DNA of 64,000 nucleotides, from NCBI GenBank assembly GCA_949524905.1, contig CATINC010000017.1, positions 1 through 64,000 of the forward strand, given 5' to 3'. Source of the stretch: Opitutia bacterium UBA7350. GTDB lineage: Bacteria; Verrucomicrobiota; Verrucomicrobiia; Opitutales; Coraliomargaritaceae. The position numbers were made by a program, and so were the translations under genes. A model generated the notes under the pieces. The model saw nothing but the letters and a program-made list of their open reading frames with translations, did not search any database and was not told the DNA's origin. Every line of letters begins with the position of its first letter. The first letter of the stretch is position 1. Positions 1 through 10,623 of this stretch are shown one piece after another.

Positions 1-1
1 A

Positions 2-350
<349 letters not shown>

Positions 351-478
351 TCAATGATATGAAAATTGAGCAGTCTTTCCGGAAAGAACTTGATGCGTAG
401 GCATCGGTTCTTTCAAAGAGCGAGCGGTAAGTTGGCAGAGCGGGTATAAAATTGCAAGATTGGAAGGGGGTCGCCCTT

Positions 479-2089
479 TTACTTGAGATCGCCAAAGCCG
501 CCGGGGAGGGTCTTGAGTTGTTCCTTGAGGGCGTTTTGCATGGCTTTGAGCACGGGGGCATACTTGGGGTTTTGGGCGAGGTTCTTTTGTTCGTTGGGAT
601 CTTGGGCGAGGTTATAGAGTTGATCGCGTTCGAAATAGGCGGGGTAGGATCCGGTGGATTTTTTTTCAGCATCGCCTCCGCCGGGGATGGCGGTGAGGTG
701 GCTGAAAGGTTTCGTGGGGTCGTCGGTGACGATATTGAGGTGTCGGCGTTTGCGTTTATCATTCCATTCGTTGAGGACTGTGCGGCGTTCTTCGAGGGTC
801 ATGTTTTCGAGGTGTTTGGGGTAACGGATCGCCATGTATTTCCAGTTGCCGACTCGTATGCCTCGGGCGTATCCGAGTTCAAAGTATAGGCTGCGTAGGG
901 AGGTGGGTTTTTGTCCCTCGAGGTACGGGAGGAAGCTTTGTCCGTCGAAGGTATATTGGGTGTGATCTACTTGGGCGAGGTCAAGGATGGTGGGGGCAAA
1001 ATCGACGTTTGACACGAGGGTATCTGAGGTGCTGCCGACGGGGAAACCGCCCTTGCGCCAGACGATGCTTGGGTTACGGACGCCGCCTTGATAAACGGTT
1101 CCTTTGGCGCGTTGTCCGTGGTCGTTGAAGAAGAAGATAACGGTATGATCGATTTGACCGTTGGCTTCGAGGGTATCGAGGAGGGCACCGAGGGCGTCAT
1201 CGAGCCAGAGGATATTGGCGGTGTTGTCGTTGACGGGTAGACCGGCGGCGCGGAGTCGTTTGGGGATGGTATCTCGGGCGGGTTGGACTTTTAGGGGTTC
1301 ATCAAGGTAGCCGATTGCGGTGAGGCGGGGGTCGGCATTCCAGGAGCGTTTTTCTTGGGTGGGTCCGTGGGGGACGGTGGTTGCGAAGTAGAGGAAGAAG
1401 GGTTGGGTGTGTGTTTGGTTTAGAAATCGCACGCCGGCGTCGGTGATCCAGTCCATATTTTGAACGGCAACTTCGTGAAGTCCGAGAAAGGAGGGGTTGT
1501 TATGATATACGCTATCGGCGAAATCGAAGCCGATTGCTCGCATGGCTTGGCGGGTGTGGTCGTGATTTGCTTTGAGCTGGGCTTTATTTGCGGGGTCTTT
1601 GGCGCTGGCATCGAAGTTTGCAAATCGTTTAAGGCCTTCGACTTCGACAACATGATTTTTACCGGCCATGCCGGTTGTGTAGCCTGCTTTTTTTAGGAGG
1701 GCGGGGAGGGTCTGGTCGGTGGGGAGGATGTGGGTATTAAATTCGACAACGCTCTGGCCATTTTTTTTGGTGTTTTGTTTGAAGTATGGGTTTTGGGCAC
1801 GACTCGCGAAGTTACCGGTTAAGACATTATACCGGCTGGGGGTGCAGACGGGTGAGACGACATGCTGTTGGAGCATGAGGGTGCCTTCACGGGCGAGGCG
1901 GTCGATGTTGGGAGTGAGGTTTTTGTCTTTGCCTTGGGAGAGGCAGTTGAAGTGCTGGGGCAACATGTCATCGGCAATAAAGAAGATAATATTTGGACGC
2001 TCGGGGGTGTCTGCCATAGCCTGGATGCATGGGTTGAGGAAGCTCAGGGAGGCGATGATGATGCTGAGTAATTTGTGACTGTTTTTCAT
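479..2089 (-). CDS. Secreted sulfatase (formylglycine-dependent, arylsulfatase-like)
   Basis: 536 aa; signal-peptide-like N-terminus, RPNIIFFIADDM metal site, VCTPSRYNVLTG (C-x-P-S-R) signature, FFFNDHGQ motif. Confidence 0.93.
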   Translation of the reverse strand: MKNSHKLLSIIIASLSFLNPCIQAMADTPERPNIIFFIADDMLPQHFNCLSQGKDKNLTPNIDRLAREGTLMLQQHVVSPVCTPSRYNVLTGNFASRAQNPYFKQNTKKNGQSVVEFNTHILPTDQTLPALLKKAGYTTGMAGKNHVVEVEGLKRFANFDASAKDPANKAQLKANHDHTRQAMRAIGFDFADSVYHNNPSFLGLHEVAVQNMDWITDAGVRFLNQTHTQPFFLYFATTVPHGPTQEKRSWNADPRLTAIGYLDEPLKVQPARDTIPKRLRAAGLPVNDNTANILWLDDALGALLDTLEANGQIDHTVIFFFNDHGQRAKGTVYQGGVRNPSIVWRKGGFPVGSTSDTLVSNVDFAPTILDLAQVDHTQYTFDGQSFLPYLEGQKPTSLRSLYFELGYARGIRVGNWKYMAIRYPKHLENMTLEERRTVLNEWNDKRKRRHLNIVTDDPTKPFSHLTAIPGGGDAEKKSTGSYPAYFERDQLYNLAQDPNEQKNLAQNPKYAPVLKAMQNALKEQLKTLPGGFGDLK

Positions 2090-2105
2090 GCCGGATTTTG
2101 TTGGT

Positions 2106-3614
2106 TTAGATATTTTTAAAGGTATTGATAAAGCGAAATAGTTTTTTGGAAAGTTGGCTGGCGACCGCTTTGTAATGGGGGTCTTTTACGAGGTTGCGTT
2201 GCTCGAGGGGATCGTCGGTATAGTCGTAAAGTTCGGTGGCGGTGATTTGGTCGCCGGGTTTGGCGCCATCTCCGCCGGTTTCAAACCAGGCAACGAAGCG
2301 ATAACGCTCATTGCGAAGGGCGTAGCCCATTTTCTTTCCGCGCGGAAATTGACTGATGGCAAATTCGCGGGTGAGTTGGTTTTTATCGTGAATCGTGGGG
2401 GCGAGGCTGATGCCATCGAAGTGATTGGGAAGGGGAATGCCGGCGAGATCGCAAAGGGTGGGGTAGAGGTCTACTAATTCGGCCGGCATGCTGGTTGTTT
2501 GTGCTTTGTTGCCGGGGGCGGAGATCATCAAGGGTACTCGGGTGGCTTGTTCGTAGTTGGTGTGTTTGCACCATAAGCCGTGGTCGCCTAGGTGCCAGCC
2601 GTGGTCTCCCCACAGGGCAATGATAGTATTTTCGGCGAGGCCCAATGTTTCGAGTTGATCAAGAATTTTTCCAATTTGGGCATCGATGTAGGCCACACAG
2701 GCGTAGTAGCCGTGGATCAGTTCGCGTTGGGTGGCTGCGTCGATGGGGCCTTGCGCAGGGATACCGTTGTAGGATCGTAGCTCGGAACCGTCGTGGAGGG
2801 CGTAGCTGGGGGCACCCTTGGGTGCTGCCTGAAAGGGAGCTAGTTCAATGGCTGTGCGATCGTATAAGTCCCAATATTTTTTAGGGGCGACGAAGGGTAA
2901 GTGCGGCTTTTTGAATCCGACTGCGAGGAAGAAGGGCTGCCTTTTTTGTGCAAGTTTGCTGAGCGTTTTGACTGCGTGCGCGGCGATGGCGCCGTCGTCG
3001 TAGGCATCATCTGGAACGGCTTCGGCCTCTACAACGGGCCATGCTTCGCCTTGGAAAAGTTTTTTGTTGAGGGCGTTCCAATTTGAATTACTCAGGTGGG
3101 CCGCCATTTGTTTGCTTTTGGGGTTGTGGTAATGCGCCTTGGGTTTACCGGTGGCGGAGTTGTAATCGAGGTGCCATGTTTGGGAATAGGGCACGCTCCA
3201 GGAGCGTTTGTCGGAGCCTTTATCCACACTGCGGGGGTCGAATATTTTGCCCATGCCGACGGCGTGATAGCCGTTGTTTTTAAAATATTCCGCGAGGGTT
3301 TGAATATCGGGGTGAATGCTGCGGATTTTGGTTTTAAGATCCCAAACTTTGGTAAAATCGGGGTATCGACCCGTCATAATACTGGCTCGGGAGGGACCGC
3401 AAACTGCTTGCTGGCAGTGGGCGTTTAGAAAGGTGGTCCCCTGGGCAGCGATGCGATCCATTGCGGGGGTGTTTACTTTGCTACCGTAGGCGCTGAGGGT
3501 AGGCTTTAAGTCATCGACCGCAATGAAGAGGATATTGGGTTTTTGGGTCGCCACGCAGGCGGCTGCTAGGCAGAGCGCGGTGGTATAAAAATTTATTCTG
3601 CTATAAATTTTCAT
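2106..3614 (-). CDS. Secreted sulfatase, iduronate-2-sulfatase-like
   Basis: 502 aa; KPNILFIAVDDLKPTL, CGPSRASIMTGRYPD signature, LWGDHGWHLGDHGLWCKHTNYE. ATGA overlap with the upstream glycosidase gene. Confidence 0.93.
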   Translation of the reverse strand: MKIYSRINFYTTALCLAAACVATQKPNILFIAVDDLKPTLSAYGSKVNTPAMDRIAAQGTTFLNAHCQQAVCGPSRASIMTGRYPDFTKVWDLKTKIRSIHPDIQTLAEYFKNNGYHAVGMGKIFDPRSVDKGSDKRSWSVPYSQTWHLDYNSATGKPKAHYHNPKSKQMAAHLSNSNWNALNKKLFQGEAWPVVEAEAVPDDAYDDGAIAAHAVKTLSKLAQKRQPFFLAVGFKKPHLPFVAPKKYWDLYDRTAIELAPFQAAPKGAPSYALHDGSELRSYNGIPAQGPIDAATQRELIHGYYACVAYIDAQIGKILDQLETLGLAENTIIALWGDHGWHLGDHGLWCKHTNYEQATRVPLMISAPGNKAQTTSMPAELVDLYPTLCDLAGIPLPNHFDGISLAPTIHDKNQLTREFAISQFPRGKKMGYALRNERYRFVAWFETGGDGAKPGDQITATELYDYTDDPLEQRNLVKDPHYKAVASQLSKKLFRFINTFKNI

Positions 3615-5947
3615 TCGAGTCCGGTGCGGAAGATGAATCCGAGGTCATCTAAGTAAATTTCTCCGGTAACCGGCGCGTTTGCTTGAATTTGAAAGCGGAG
3701 CGCGTAAAGCTTTGCCATGGCATTGAGTAGGTCGGGATCTTTTAGGGTAAAGGCAAAAGTTTTCCATTCTCCCTTGATGGCATTTAGGGGAACAGAGCCG
3801 ATGGGAATCCAGTGATTGGCGTCGCTTTGTAGGACGAGGTTGATACGCGCTTTGGGGTCGGCACACTTGAGGTTATGGGCGGCCCGAATTTTTCCAAGTA
3901 CGCCGCTGGCGTTTTCAAAGGGCAGCTCTTCTCTTGGTAGGGGTTCGAAGTGGAAGAGGAGATCGGCATCGCGGGCGGGGAGGGCATTGAAAAGGCTTGC
4001 CGCGGCTACATGTTGGTTGGGTCGAATGGAGGTCTTCGACATGAGATTAAAGGTGCTTTTTGCGTTCCATTCATCAACCGGGTTGTCGAAGGTCCAGTAA
4101 ATGTGCGCGCGCTCTTGTAGGGCAACGAGCTCAATTTCGTTTTGGGTCGAGAGGGTGGCTGATTTTGCGTGAAGGGTTATTTTGCCTGGGCCGGTGGGCT
4201 GAATCAGGAAGGGAGCGGCGGCGTTTTTGAGGACGAGTCGCTTCGTCTTTATTTTTGCAGGGCCTTGAACGCTGATCTCAATGGGGCCGTAATTTTTAAG
4301 CGAGGGAATTTGTTTTTTGGGATCGTGGGCTACAAGCCAAGCTTCAATGGGTTGATCTGCGGCGACACGTGGGGGGAGGAGGAACTCAAGTTTTGGCTGG
4401 ATTTTAGCTGATATTTGAGGGCTTGGGTTTTCGTCGGGTAGAAGCCAAGGCAGTTCTAGGACGCAAAGGCTGAATGGTGGCAGGGTGATCGTATTATTTT
4501 TTCCAAGTGCGATGGCTTGGGTGTGGGGCGGTAGGCTCCAAAGGGGCTTATGGGCATGGGGGTCCCAAAAGTATTGAGCGTTGGAAAAGGTGTGGAGTTT
4601 TCCGGAGGTGGAGGCTTCGCTGTTTGGAATGCGAAGGTTTAGGGCTTCATCTTCTGAAGTGTTGATGAGCATGATTTGGAGGCCTTCATCGGATCGGGTG
4701 ACGAAACTTTTGATCTGTTTATGGCCCTTTATATTTGATTTTACTAGTTGGTCGCCCATGAGGTTGCCCCACATCCAAAGCGCCCAGTATTGGCTCTTTG
4801 GGGTGATGATGTCCTTGTATTGATTGAAGTAAAAGGCACTGTGACCGCCTTCTTTTAGGGAGGTGCTCAGGTCCCATTGGTTTGCGAAATCAATCCCTTC
4901 TTCAAAGAGGGCGCCGATCCAGAGGGCGGACCAGATTCCGTTGATGAGTTCGGCGGTATCGCGGTCTTCATTTACCTTGATGTTCCATTCCGTGATGCCG
5001 ATTTCAATTTGTTCTTTGCGCTGAGGTTGGTAGGTTTCAATCCATTGATGCACGGTGCGGGCAGCTTTGCGCATCTCATCAATAGCGGCGAACTTTTCAC
5101 CGCTGTCTTTGGTATTAACGCCGACGGGGTAGGCGTGTATGCTTACAAAATCGAGCGCCTCACCGCTGTCTCGGATGAGTGCCTCAACAAAATCGAGGGC
5201 AAGGTCGGAACAGGCAGGTCCACCCAATTTAATGCTGGGGTCTTCCGCGCGCATGGCTTCTGCGAATTGGAGGAATCGTTGGGCGTAAATTTCGCCCGTC
5301 ATCGTGGAGCCGTCGGCTAGGCGATGCCCAATTTCCCAGTCGCCGTTGAGTTCGTTCCCAACTTCCCAATAGCGGACGCCATAATTATGGGTGTGGTTTG
5401 CCCATTTGACCCATTCTGCTGCCATGTTTGGAGTGCCGGAGCCGACGTTGACGGTGACCATGGCTTCCGATTGGACATCTTGGATCCAATCGTGCTGAGT
5501 TTTAACATCAAGCTCACCGTGGTAGTCGGCGAGTTCGCGTTTTTCGCCATGTATCCTAAAGCCTTTTTTGTAAGCGCGGTAATCTATTTCCCAGATACCA
5601 TTGGCAGTGCGTTTGGAGGCATCGAAATTTCTGGGTTGATGATCATCGCCAATCCGTACGCCGTTACCATTCCAGTAATATTCATTGGACCAAGAACCGC
5701 CAGGGATGCGTATGCTGGCGGGTTGCCAAGTGCGGATGTAGTTTTGGAAGCGGGCGTCTTCAATGGTATCGGAACGGCTCCAAAGGGATAAATTGGTTCC
5801 GATCAAACGGTGATGGTTGGTGTTTTGAAGGAGGGTATCGGCCTCGATGTAGAGGATGGCATCGATGTTGCCAGCGAGAGAAAAGACATGACTCGCAATT
5901 ATTAAAGTAATACTAACGATAATATTTCTGTTTATTTGAATCGGCAT
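3611..5947 (-). CDS. Secreted glycoside hydrolase, clan GH-A-like (GH39/GH51-type features) with C-terminal carbohydrate-binding-like domain
   Basis: ORF 3611..5998; alternative start at 5947 gives a clean signal peptide (MPIQINRNIIVSITLIIASHVFSLAG). SIRIPGGSWSNEYYW, WEVGNELNG (putative acid/base Glu), GITEWN (putative nucleophile Glu). Confidence 0.75.
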   Translation of the reverse strand: MPIQINRNIIVSITLIIASHVFSLAGNIDAILYIEADTLLQNTNHHRLIGTNLSLWSRSDTIEDARFQNYIRTWQPASIRIPGGSWSNEYYWNGNGVRIGDDHQPRNFDASKRTANGIWEIDYRAYKKGFRIHGEKRELADYHGELDVKTQHDWIQDVQSEAMVTVNVGSGTPNMAAEWVKWANHTHNYGVRYWEVGNELNGDWEIGHRLADGSTMTGEIYAQRFLQFAEAMRAEDPSIKLGGPACSDLALDFVEALIRDSGEALDFVSIHAYPVGVNTKDSGEKFAAIDEMRKAARTVHQWIETYQPQRKEQIEIGITEWNIKVNEDRDTAELINGIWSALWIGALFEEGIDFANQWDLSTSLKEGGHSAFYFNQYKDIITPKSQYWALWMWGNLMGDQLVKSNIKGHKQIKSFVTRSDEGLQIMLINTSEDEALNLRIPNSEASTSGKLHTFSNAQYFWDPHAHKPLWSLPPHTQAIALGKNNTITLPPFSLCVLELPWLLPDENPSPQISAKIQPKLEFLLPPRVAADQPIEAWLVAHDPKKQIPSLKNYGPIEISVQGPAKIKTKRLVLKNAAAPFLIQPTGPGKITLHAKSATLSTQNEIELVALQERAHIYWTFDNPVDEWNAKSTFNLMSKTSIRPNQHVAAASLFNALPARDADLLFHFEPLPREELPFENASGVLGKIRAAHNLKCADPKARINLVLQSDANHWIPIGSVPLNAIKGEWKTFAFTLKDPDLLNAMAKLYALRFQIQANAPVTGEIYLDDLGFIFRTGLE

Positions 5948-6155
5948 GCAATCGTGAAATTTTACTGGGCTGAAGCGTTTATTGAGTCTTTGCGACAATA
6001 CTTTTTGGGTAAATGTAATTTTGCATTTAAGTCGTTTTTTAAAAAACTGAATAAACGCAATTTGGATTTACACTTCGTTCTCTCATTAGTTCAGCTAGAT
6101 TTATAACATCGTAACTCCCTTGTCGTTAAGGACAATCATCTCAATATAATACTAA

Positions 6156-7604
6156 ATGAGTCAATCGGACAATCATTTGGCGCAGGTCGCTTCAAAAGAC
6201 CGAGTTCCTTTTCCAAAGAAACTAGCCTACGCCTTGGGGGGTCCGGTTGATATTTTATCGGTATGGGTGCTGGTGAGTATTGCTTACCCACTGTTCAATA
6301 TGGAGTTAGAGATGCGTCCTCTGTACGTATCGATCATATTGATGTCGCTGCGTCTGTGGGATGGGATTATTGACCCAATTATGGGTTGGATATCGGACAA
6401 CACCCGGACGCGCTGGGGGCGCCGCCGGCCGTTTATATTTGTAGGCGCAATTTTATCGGCACTCACATACCCATTGATTTTTTGGTTTCCAGTGGGGCTG
6501 AGTCCGGAGCAGAATATGTTGTGGGTGATTGGTTTTGGGATTATCTTTTATACCTGTTTTACGGTATGGGCCATGCCCTACCAGAGTATGCTGATGGAGA
6601 TGACACCGGACTATCATGAGCGCACGCGCGTCACGGAGGTAAGGGGTTATTTTCAAACTTTGGCAGGTCTGTTGAATGGATGGATTTGGTGGATTACGCT
6701 GCGGCCGCTGTTTTTTATATCGGATCCGGGGACGGGAGAGCTTGTAGCGAGCACGGCAAACGCGATGCGTTATGTGAGTCTGGGGATAGCGGTCTTTATT
6801 TTGATCGGGGGTTTGATTCCGGCAATTTTTGTTAAGGAGCGCTATTATGAAAAAATACGAGACCGCCAAAAAAGAATCAGTTTAAGTAAGAGCTTGAAGG
6901 AGACTTTTTCCAACCGAGCCTTTGTTGTGCTCTGTTGCTTTACGCTATTTTTCTTATTGGGGACGGCAATATTTGATAGTTTTGGTCGCTATGTCGGCAC
7001 GTATTACGTCTTGGGTGGGGATTGGGATCGAGGGTCTTTCTTTGCCGGATGGGGCACGCTTGTTTACACTGGTTTTAGTTTAAGTTTTATACCGATATTT
7101 CGTCGATTATCCGAGCGGATCGGGAAAAATAAATGTCTGACGATCTCGGTATTTGTGGTTTTGATATCGGCAACCACAACCTGGTGGACCTTCACGCCTA
7201 ACTTCCCTTGGTTGATGTTAATTAATACTGCCTTTATTGGTGCTGGTTACGCGGGCTTATGGTTGATGTTGCCCTCTATGCAAGTGGATGTCGTGGACTT
7301 TGATGAGTTGAGAACGGGGGAGCGTCGCGAGGGTGGCTTCGCGGCAATTTTTTCATGGATTCTCAAGTTGAGTTTTTGCGTGGGATTTTTGATATCCGGA
7401 CCCTTGCTGGAGTGGACAGGCTTTGATGCGAGCTTGGAAGGAGCCCAGCCGGATGCGGTCTATCGCAATATGCGGATAGGTTATATTTTGATACCGGTGG
7501 GTGCATTATTGACGGCACTCTTACTTTTGAAATTCTTCCCGATTAACAAAGAGAAAGCGGCGGAGATCCGTCGAGCACTGGAAGCGCGACGCGGGGAGGT
7601 GTGA
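6156..7604 (+). CDS. GPH (glycoside-pentoside-hexuronide):cation symporter / MFS sugar transporter
   Basis: 482 aa, about 12 hydrophobic segments; KLAYALGGPVDILS, WDGIIDPIMGWISDNTRTRWGRRRPFIFVG typical of the MelB/GPH family. Confidence 0.92.
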   Translation: MSQSDNHLAQVASKDRVPFPKKLAYALGGPVDILSVWVLVSIAYPLFNMELEMRPLYVSIILMSLRLWDGIIDPIMGWISDNTRTRWGRRRPFIFVGAILSALTYPLIFWFPVGLSPEQNMLWVIGFGIIFYTCFTVWAMPYQSMLMEMTPDYHERTRVTEVRGYFQTLAGLLNGWIWWITLRPLFFISDPGTGELVASTANAMRYVSLGIAVFILIGGLIPAIFVKERYYEKIRDRQKRISLSKSLKETFSNRAFVVLCCFTLFFLLGTAIFDSFGRYVGTYYVLGGDWDRGSFFAGWGTLVYTGFSLSFIPIFRRLSERIGKNKCLTISVFVVLISATTTWWTFTPNFPWLMLINTAFIGAGYAGLWLMLPSMQVDVVDFDELRTGERREGGFAAIFSWILKLSFCVGFLISGPLLEWTGFDASLEGAQPDAVYRNMRIGYILIPVGALLTALLLLKFFPINKEKAAEIRRALEARRGEV

Positions 7605-7752
7605 GCCGTGTTTGCGCTATCATTTTTAGAACCGTTATACCTACAAAAACACCGAGAGTCTGAGCTTAATTGAATAAAAAACGATACGAATTTTGTTTTC
7701 ACCGCACAATTTAGCTAGGGTTTGACGTTTTTAATAAATAAAAAATAGATCC

Positions 7753-9300
7753 ATGAAACGATTATTTTTCTCAATCATTCTTATATACCTTCCCTTGTTG
7801 TGTCTTGCAGAAAAAGCCACTCAATCAGATAATTCTGAAAGGCCTAATATTTTGTTCATCGCGGTGGATGATTTAAAACCAACGCTTTCTAATTATGGGG
7901 ATGCCGTTGCCATAACTCCAAATTTTGAACGATTAGCGGCAAGGGGAGTCACTTTTTTAAATGCCCATTGCCAGCAAGCGGTCTGCGGTCCGTCAAGAGC
8001 CAGTGTAATGACGGGGCTGCGCCCGGATCAAACCCGTATCTGGGATTTAAAGACCAAGATCCGCGATGAAAATCCAGACGTTGTGACGATCCCGCAATGC
8101 TTCAAGGCGCATGGCTACAACGCCGTTGGGGTGGGTAAGATTTTTGATTTTCGTTCAGTGGAAGGTCATCGATTGGATGATGCGGTTTCCTGGAGTCGAC
8201 CATACGTCGTATTTGATAAAAATCCAAAGAGTGAATTCGGGCTGGTAAACCCCGACTATGTTCGTTGGGTGCGTAGCAAGAAAAAAGCAAAGCTTGAGAG
8301 CGGTGATAAAACCCCTTTGAAAAAAATACTGGGAGGCTCGCCACCTTTTGAGGGGAGTGAGGACGTGGCTGACGAAGCTTACGATGATGGGCAGATTGCG
8401 AGGTCAGGCGTAGCGCTACTGAAGGAATTGGCTGCAGAGGCGGAGCCATTTTTTCTAGCAGTGGGGTTTAAGAAGCCACACCTTCCATTTGTCGCGCCCA
8501 AGCAATACTGGGATCTATATGAAGCAGTCGCATTTGAGCCGCACTCCTTGCGAGAACGACCAGAAGGGTCGCCGGAGTATCATCACCAACCCGGTTGGGA
8601 ATTGCGAAACGGTAGTTATTCGGGCGTACCTTTGCTCAGTGAGGGTGGGAATTTACCGGATGAGACAGCAATATCTCTCATTCATGGATACTACGCCTGT
8701 GTGTCTTTTATAGATGCACAACTGGGCAAACTTTTGGATGCACTAGAAGCTACTGGAGAAGCCGATAATACCATCATTGTTTTATGGAGCGACCATGGCT
8801 ACCACTTGGGCGATCACGGAATGTGGTGCAAACACACAAATTACGAGCAGTCGACCCGTGTGCCTTTAATGGTCGTGGATCCGCGTGACCCTGAGTATCT
8901 TGAGGGCGTCAGCGCCTCGGCTTCAGTTGAGTTAGTGGATATTTTTGCAACACTCTGCGATTTGAGTGAGATCCAGGCTCCAGATGGAATCGAAGGCACC
9001 AGTCTTAAACCCATTCTCCTTAAAAATACCCTAGAGGTGAAGCCGGCATCTATGAGTCAGTTTCCACGTTATTTTGAGGGGCGTGAGATAATGGGCTATA
9101 GTTGGCGCACGAAGCGATACCGTTACATTGAGTGGGAAGATACGGGCTTTCGAGAGGGCGGTACGCATGGTGCGATTTTGGAAGTGGAGCTTTACGACTA
9201 TGCCCGAGACCCAAACGAAACGCGTAATTTGGCAAACGACCCCAATTATGCGGACGTTTTGTTGGATATGGAGCGCTTGGCCCGTGGGCGTAAGCATTGA
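7753..9300 (+). CDS. Secreted sulfatase, iduronate-2-sulfatase-like
   Basis: 515 aa; RPNILFIAVDDLKPTLSNYG, CQQAVCGPSRASVMTGLRPDQTRIWDLKTKIR, LWSDHGYHLGDHGMWCKHTNYEQSTRVPLM. Close paralog of 2106..3614. Confidence 0.93.
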   Translation: MKRLFFSIILIYLPLLCLAEKATQSDNSERPNILFIAVDDLKPTLSNYGDAVAITPNFERLAARGVTFLNAHCQQAVCGPSRASVMTGLRPDQTRIWDLKTKIRDENPDVVTIPQCFKAHGYNAVGVGKIFDFRSVEGHRLDDAVSWSRPYVVFDKNPKSEFGLVNPDYVRWVRSKKKAKLESGDKTPLKKILGGSPPFEGSEDVADEAYDDGQIARSGVALLKELAAEAEPFFLAVGFKKPHLPFVAPKQYWDLYEAVAFEPHSLRERPEGSPEYHHQPGWELRNGSYSGVPLLSEGGNLPDETAISLIHGYYACVSFIDAQLGKLLDALEATGEADNTIIVLWSDHGYHLGDHGMWCKHTNYEQSTRVPLMVVDPRDPEYLEGVSASASVELVDIFATLCDLSEIQAPDGIEGTSLKPILLKNTLEVKPASMSQFPRYFEGREIMGYSWRTKRYRYIEWEDTGFREGGTHGAILEVELYDYARDPNETRNLANDPNYADVLLDMERLARGRKH

Positions 9301-9505
9301 GGGGGTAGCAAAACGACGTCCCTTGAGTATGCTTTATGGGAGGCATCAAAAGATGCACACTTTCTGCAATCATGGCGGTGGGGCGATCGTGTAAGTGCGC
9401 TTCACTGTTCTTGTATCTAAGAGGGTTATTGCAGTTTTTTTTTGCAGACATTTTATAGGTGCAAATCAGTACCTAAACACTCTAGGCTGTTGCAAAGATA
9501 AAACG

Positions 9506-10615
9506 ATGTCTCTTTCTACAAAATATACCTACCTTATTACCTTAATGTTTGTTAGTTACTTGGGTGCAGTTGCGCCTGAGGTTTTGCCAATACCGAAAGG
9601 AAAACCTTTGCGGGTGATCGCAGCAAATTACTACTCCGAGGGGAATGTCTACATTGGAGGCACCAGTGGTTGGCATAAGCCCTCTCGAACTTCTGGGCTG
9701 TTGGATCGTGAGTTTAACTACATAACTCCAGAAAATGATTTTAAGCACCAGATGGTGCACCCAAAGCCCGGAGTCTGGAATTGGAAAGCAGCAGATGCAT
9801 GGGTCAAGAGTGCCGCTGAACACGATCAACTCATTCGAATTCATGGACCGATCAGTCCACAATGTTCAAAATGGGCCAAGGGAGACGATCGCACTCCGGA
9901 AGAGTTGAGGCAGAGCCTTGTTGAATTTATGACGGCGCTATGTCAGCGCTACAATGGGATACCGCAGGTGAAGTGGATGGATGTTGTGAATGAAACGATT
10001 GAACCCAACAAAAATGTGTGGTTTGGGCCGAGACCAGGAGTGGATCGCTGGGAGAACCCTTGGACGCAGTTGGGCTATGATGAGAGCGATCCCCTGCGGC
10101 CGCCGAGCTACATCAAATTAGCTTTCGAAATTGCAAACGAGCATGCGCCTGACATTGAACAAATCATCAATCAGCACGGTAGCGTGAAGCCCGTTGTTTG
10201 GGATCGAATCTTTGATTTGGTGGAGTATCTCCGCAGTCATGGTTTGCGCGTTGATGGAATCGGGTGGCAGGCACACGTGAACCTTGGTTGGGAAAAGGAG
10301 GGGACAAATCTAAAAGATCTTGAGACTTTGATTGAGCGTGCTCATGCCCATAATCTGTCCTTTCATGTAACTGAAAACAATGTCTGGCTTCGTAAGAAAA
10401 AGGACTACGAGGCTCAGGCTAAGACCTTTGCCGCGATTTTGCGTACGCTCTTGAGTAAGCGTGATACGGGTATGGTTACCTGGAATGTTTGGAATTTAAG
10501 CGATGATGATTCTTGGGCTCAGAATCGGCATTTAGATGGTTGTATTTTTGATTACAATTATGCTCCCAAGCCTGCTTATTATGCCCTCCAAAAGGTGCTT
10601 TTGGAAATGAGATAA
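9506..10615 (+). CDS. Endo-1,4-beta-xylanase, GH10-like
   Basis: ORF 9395..10615, preferred start 9506 (MSLSTKYTYLITLMFVSYLGAVA). MDVVNETIEPN (acid/base region), VDGIGWQAHVNL, FHVTENNVW (nucleophile region). Confidence 0.85.
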   Translation: MSLSTKYTYLITLMFVSYLGAVAPEVLPIPKGKPLRVIAANYYSEGNVYIGGTSGWHKPSRTSGLLDREFNYITPENDFKHQMVHPKPGVWNWKAADAWVKSAAEHDQLIRIHGPISPQCSKWAKGDDRTPEELRQSLVEFMTALCQRYNGIPQVKWMDVVNETIEPNKNVWFGPRPGVDRWENPWTQLGYDESDPLRPPSYIKLAFEIANEHAPDIEQIINQHGSVKPVVWDRIFDLVEYLRSHGLRVDGIGWQAHVNLGWEKEGTNLKDLETLIERAHAHNLSFHVTENNVWLRKKKDYEAQAKTFAAILRTLLSKRDTGMVTWNVWNLSDDDSWAQNRHLDGCIFDYNYAPKPAYYALQKVLLEMR

Positions 10616-10623
10616 GGGGCGTT

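Noticed and set aside
9050-9451. 133-aa and 88-aa antisense ORFs over the end of the second iduronate-sulfatase-like gene
   Set aside because: Shadow ORFs of a well-supported sulfatase; no motif, no start context.
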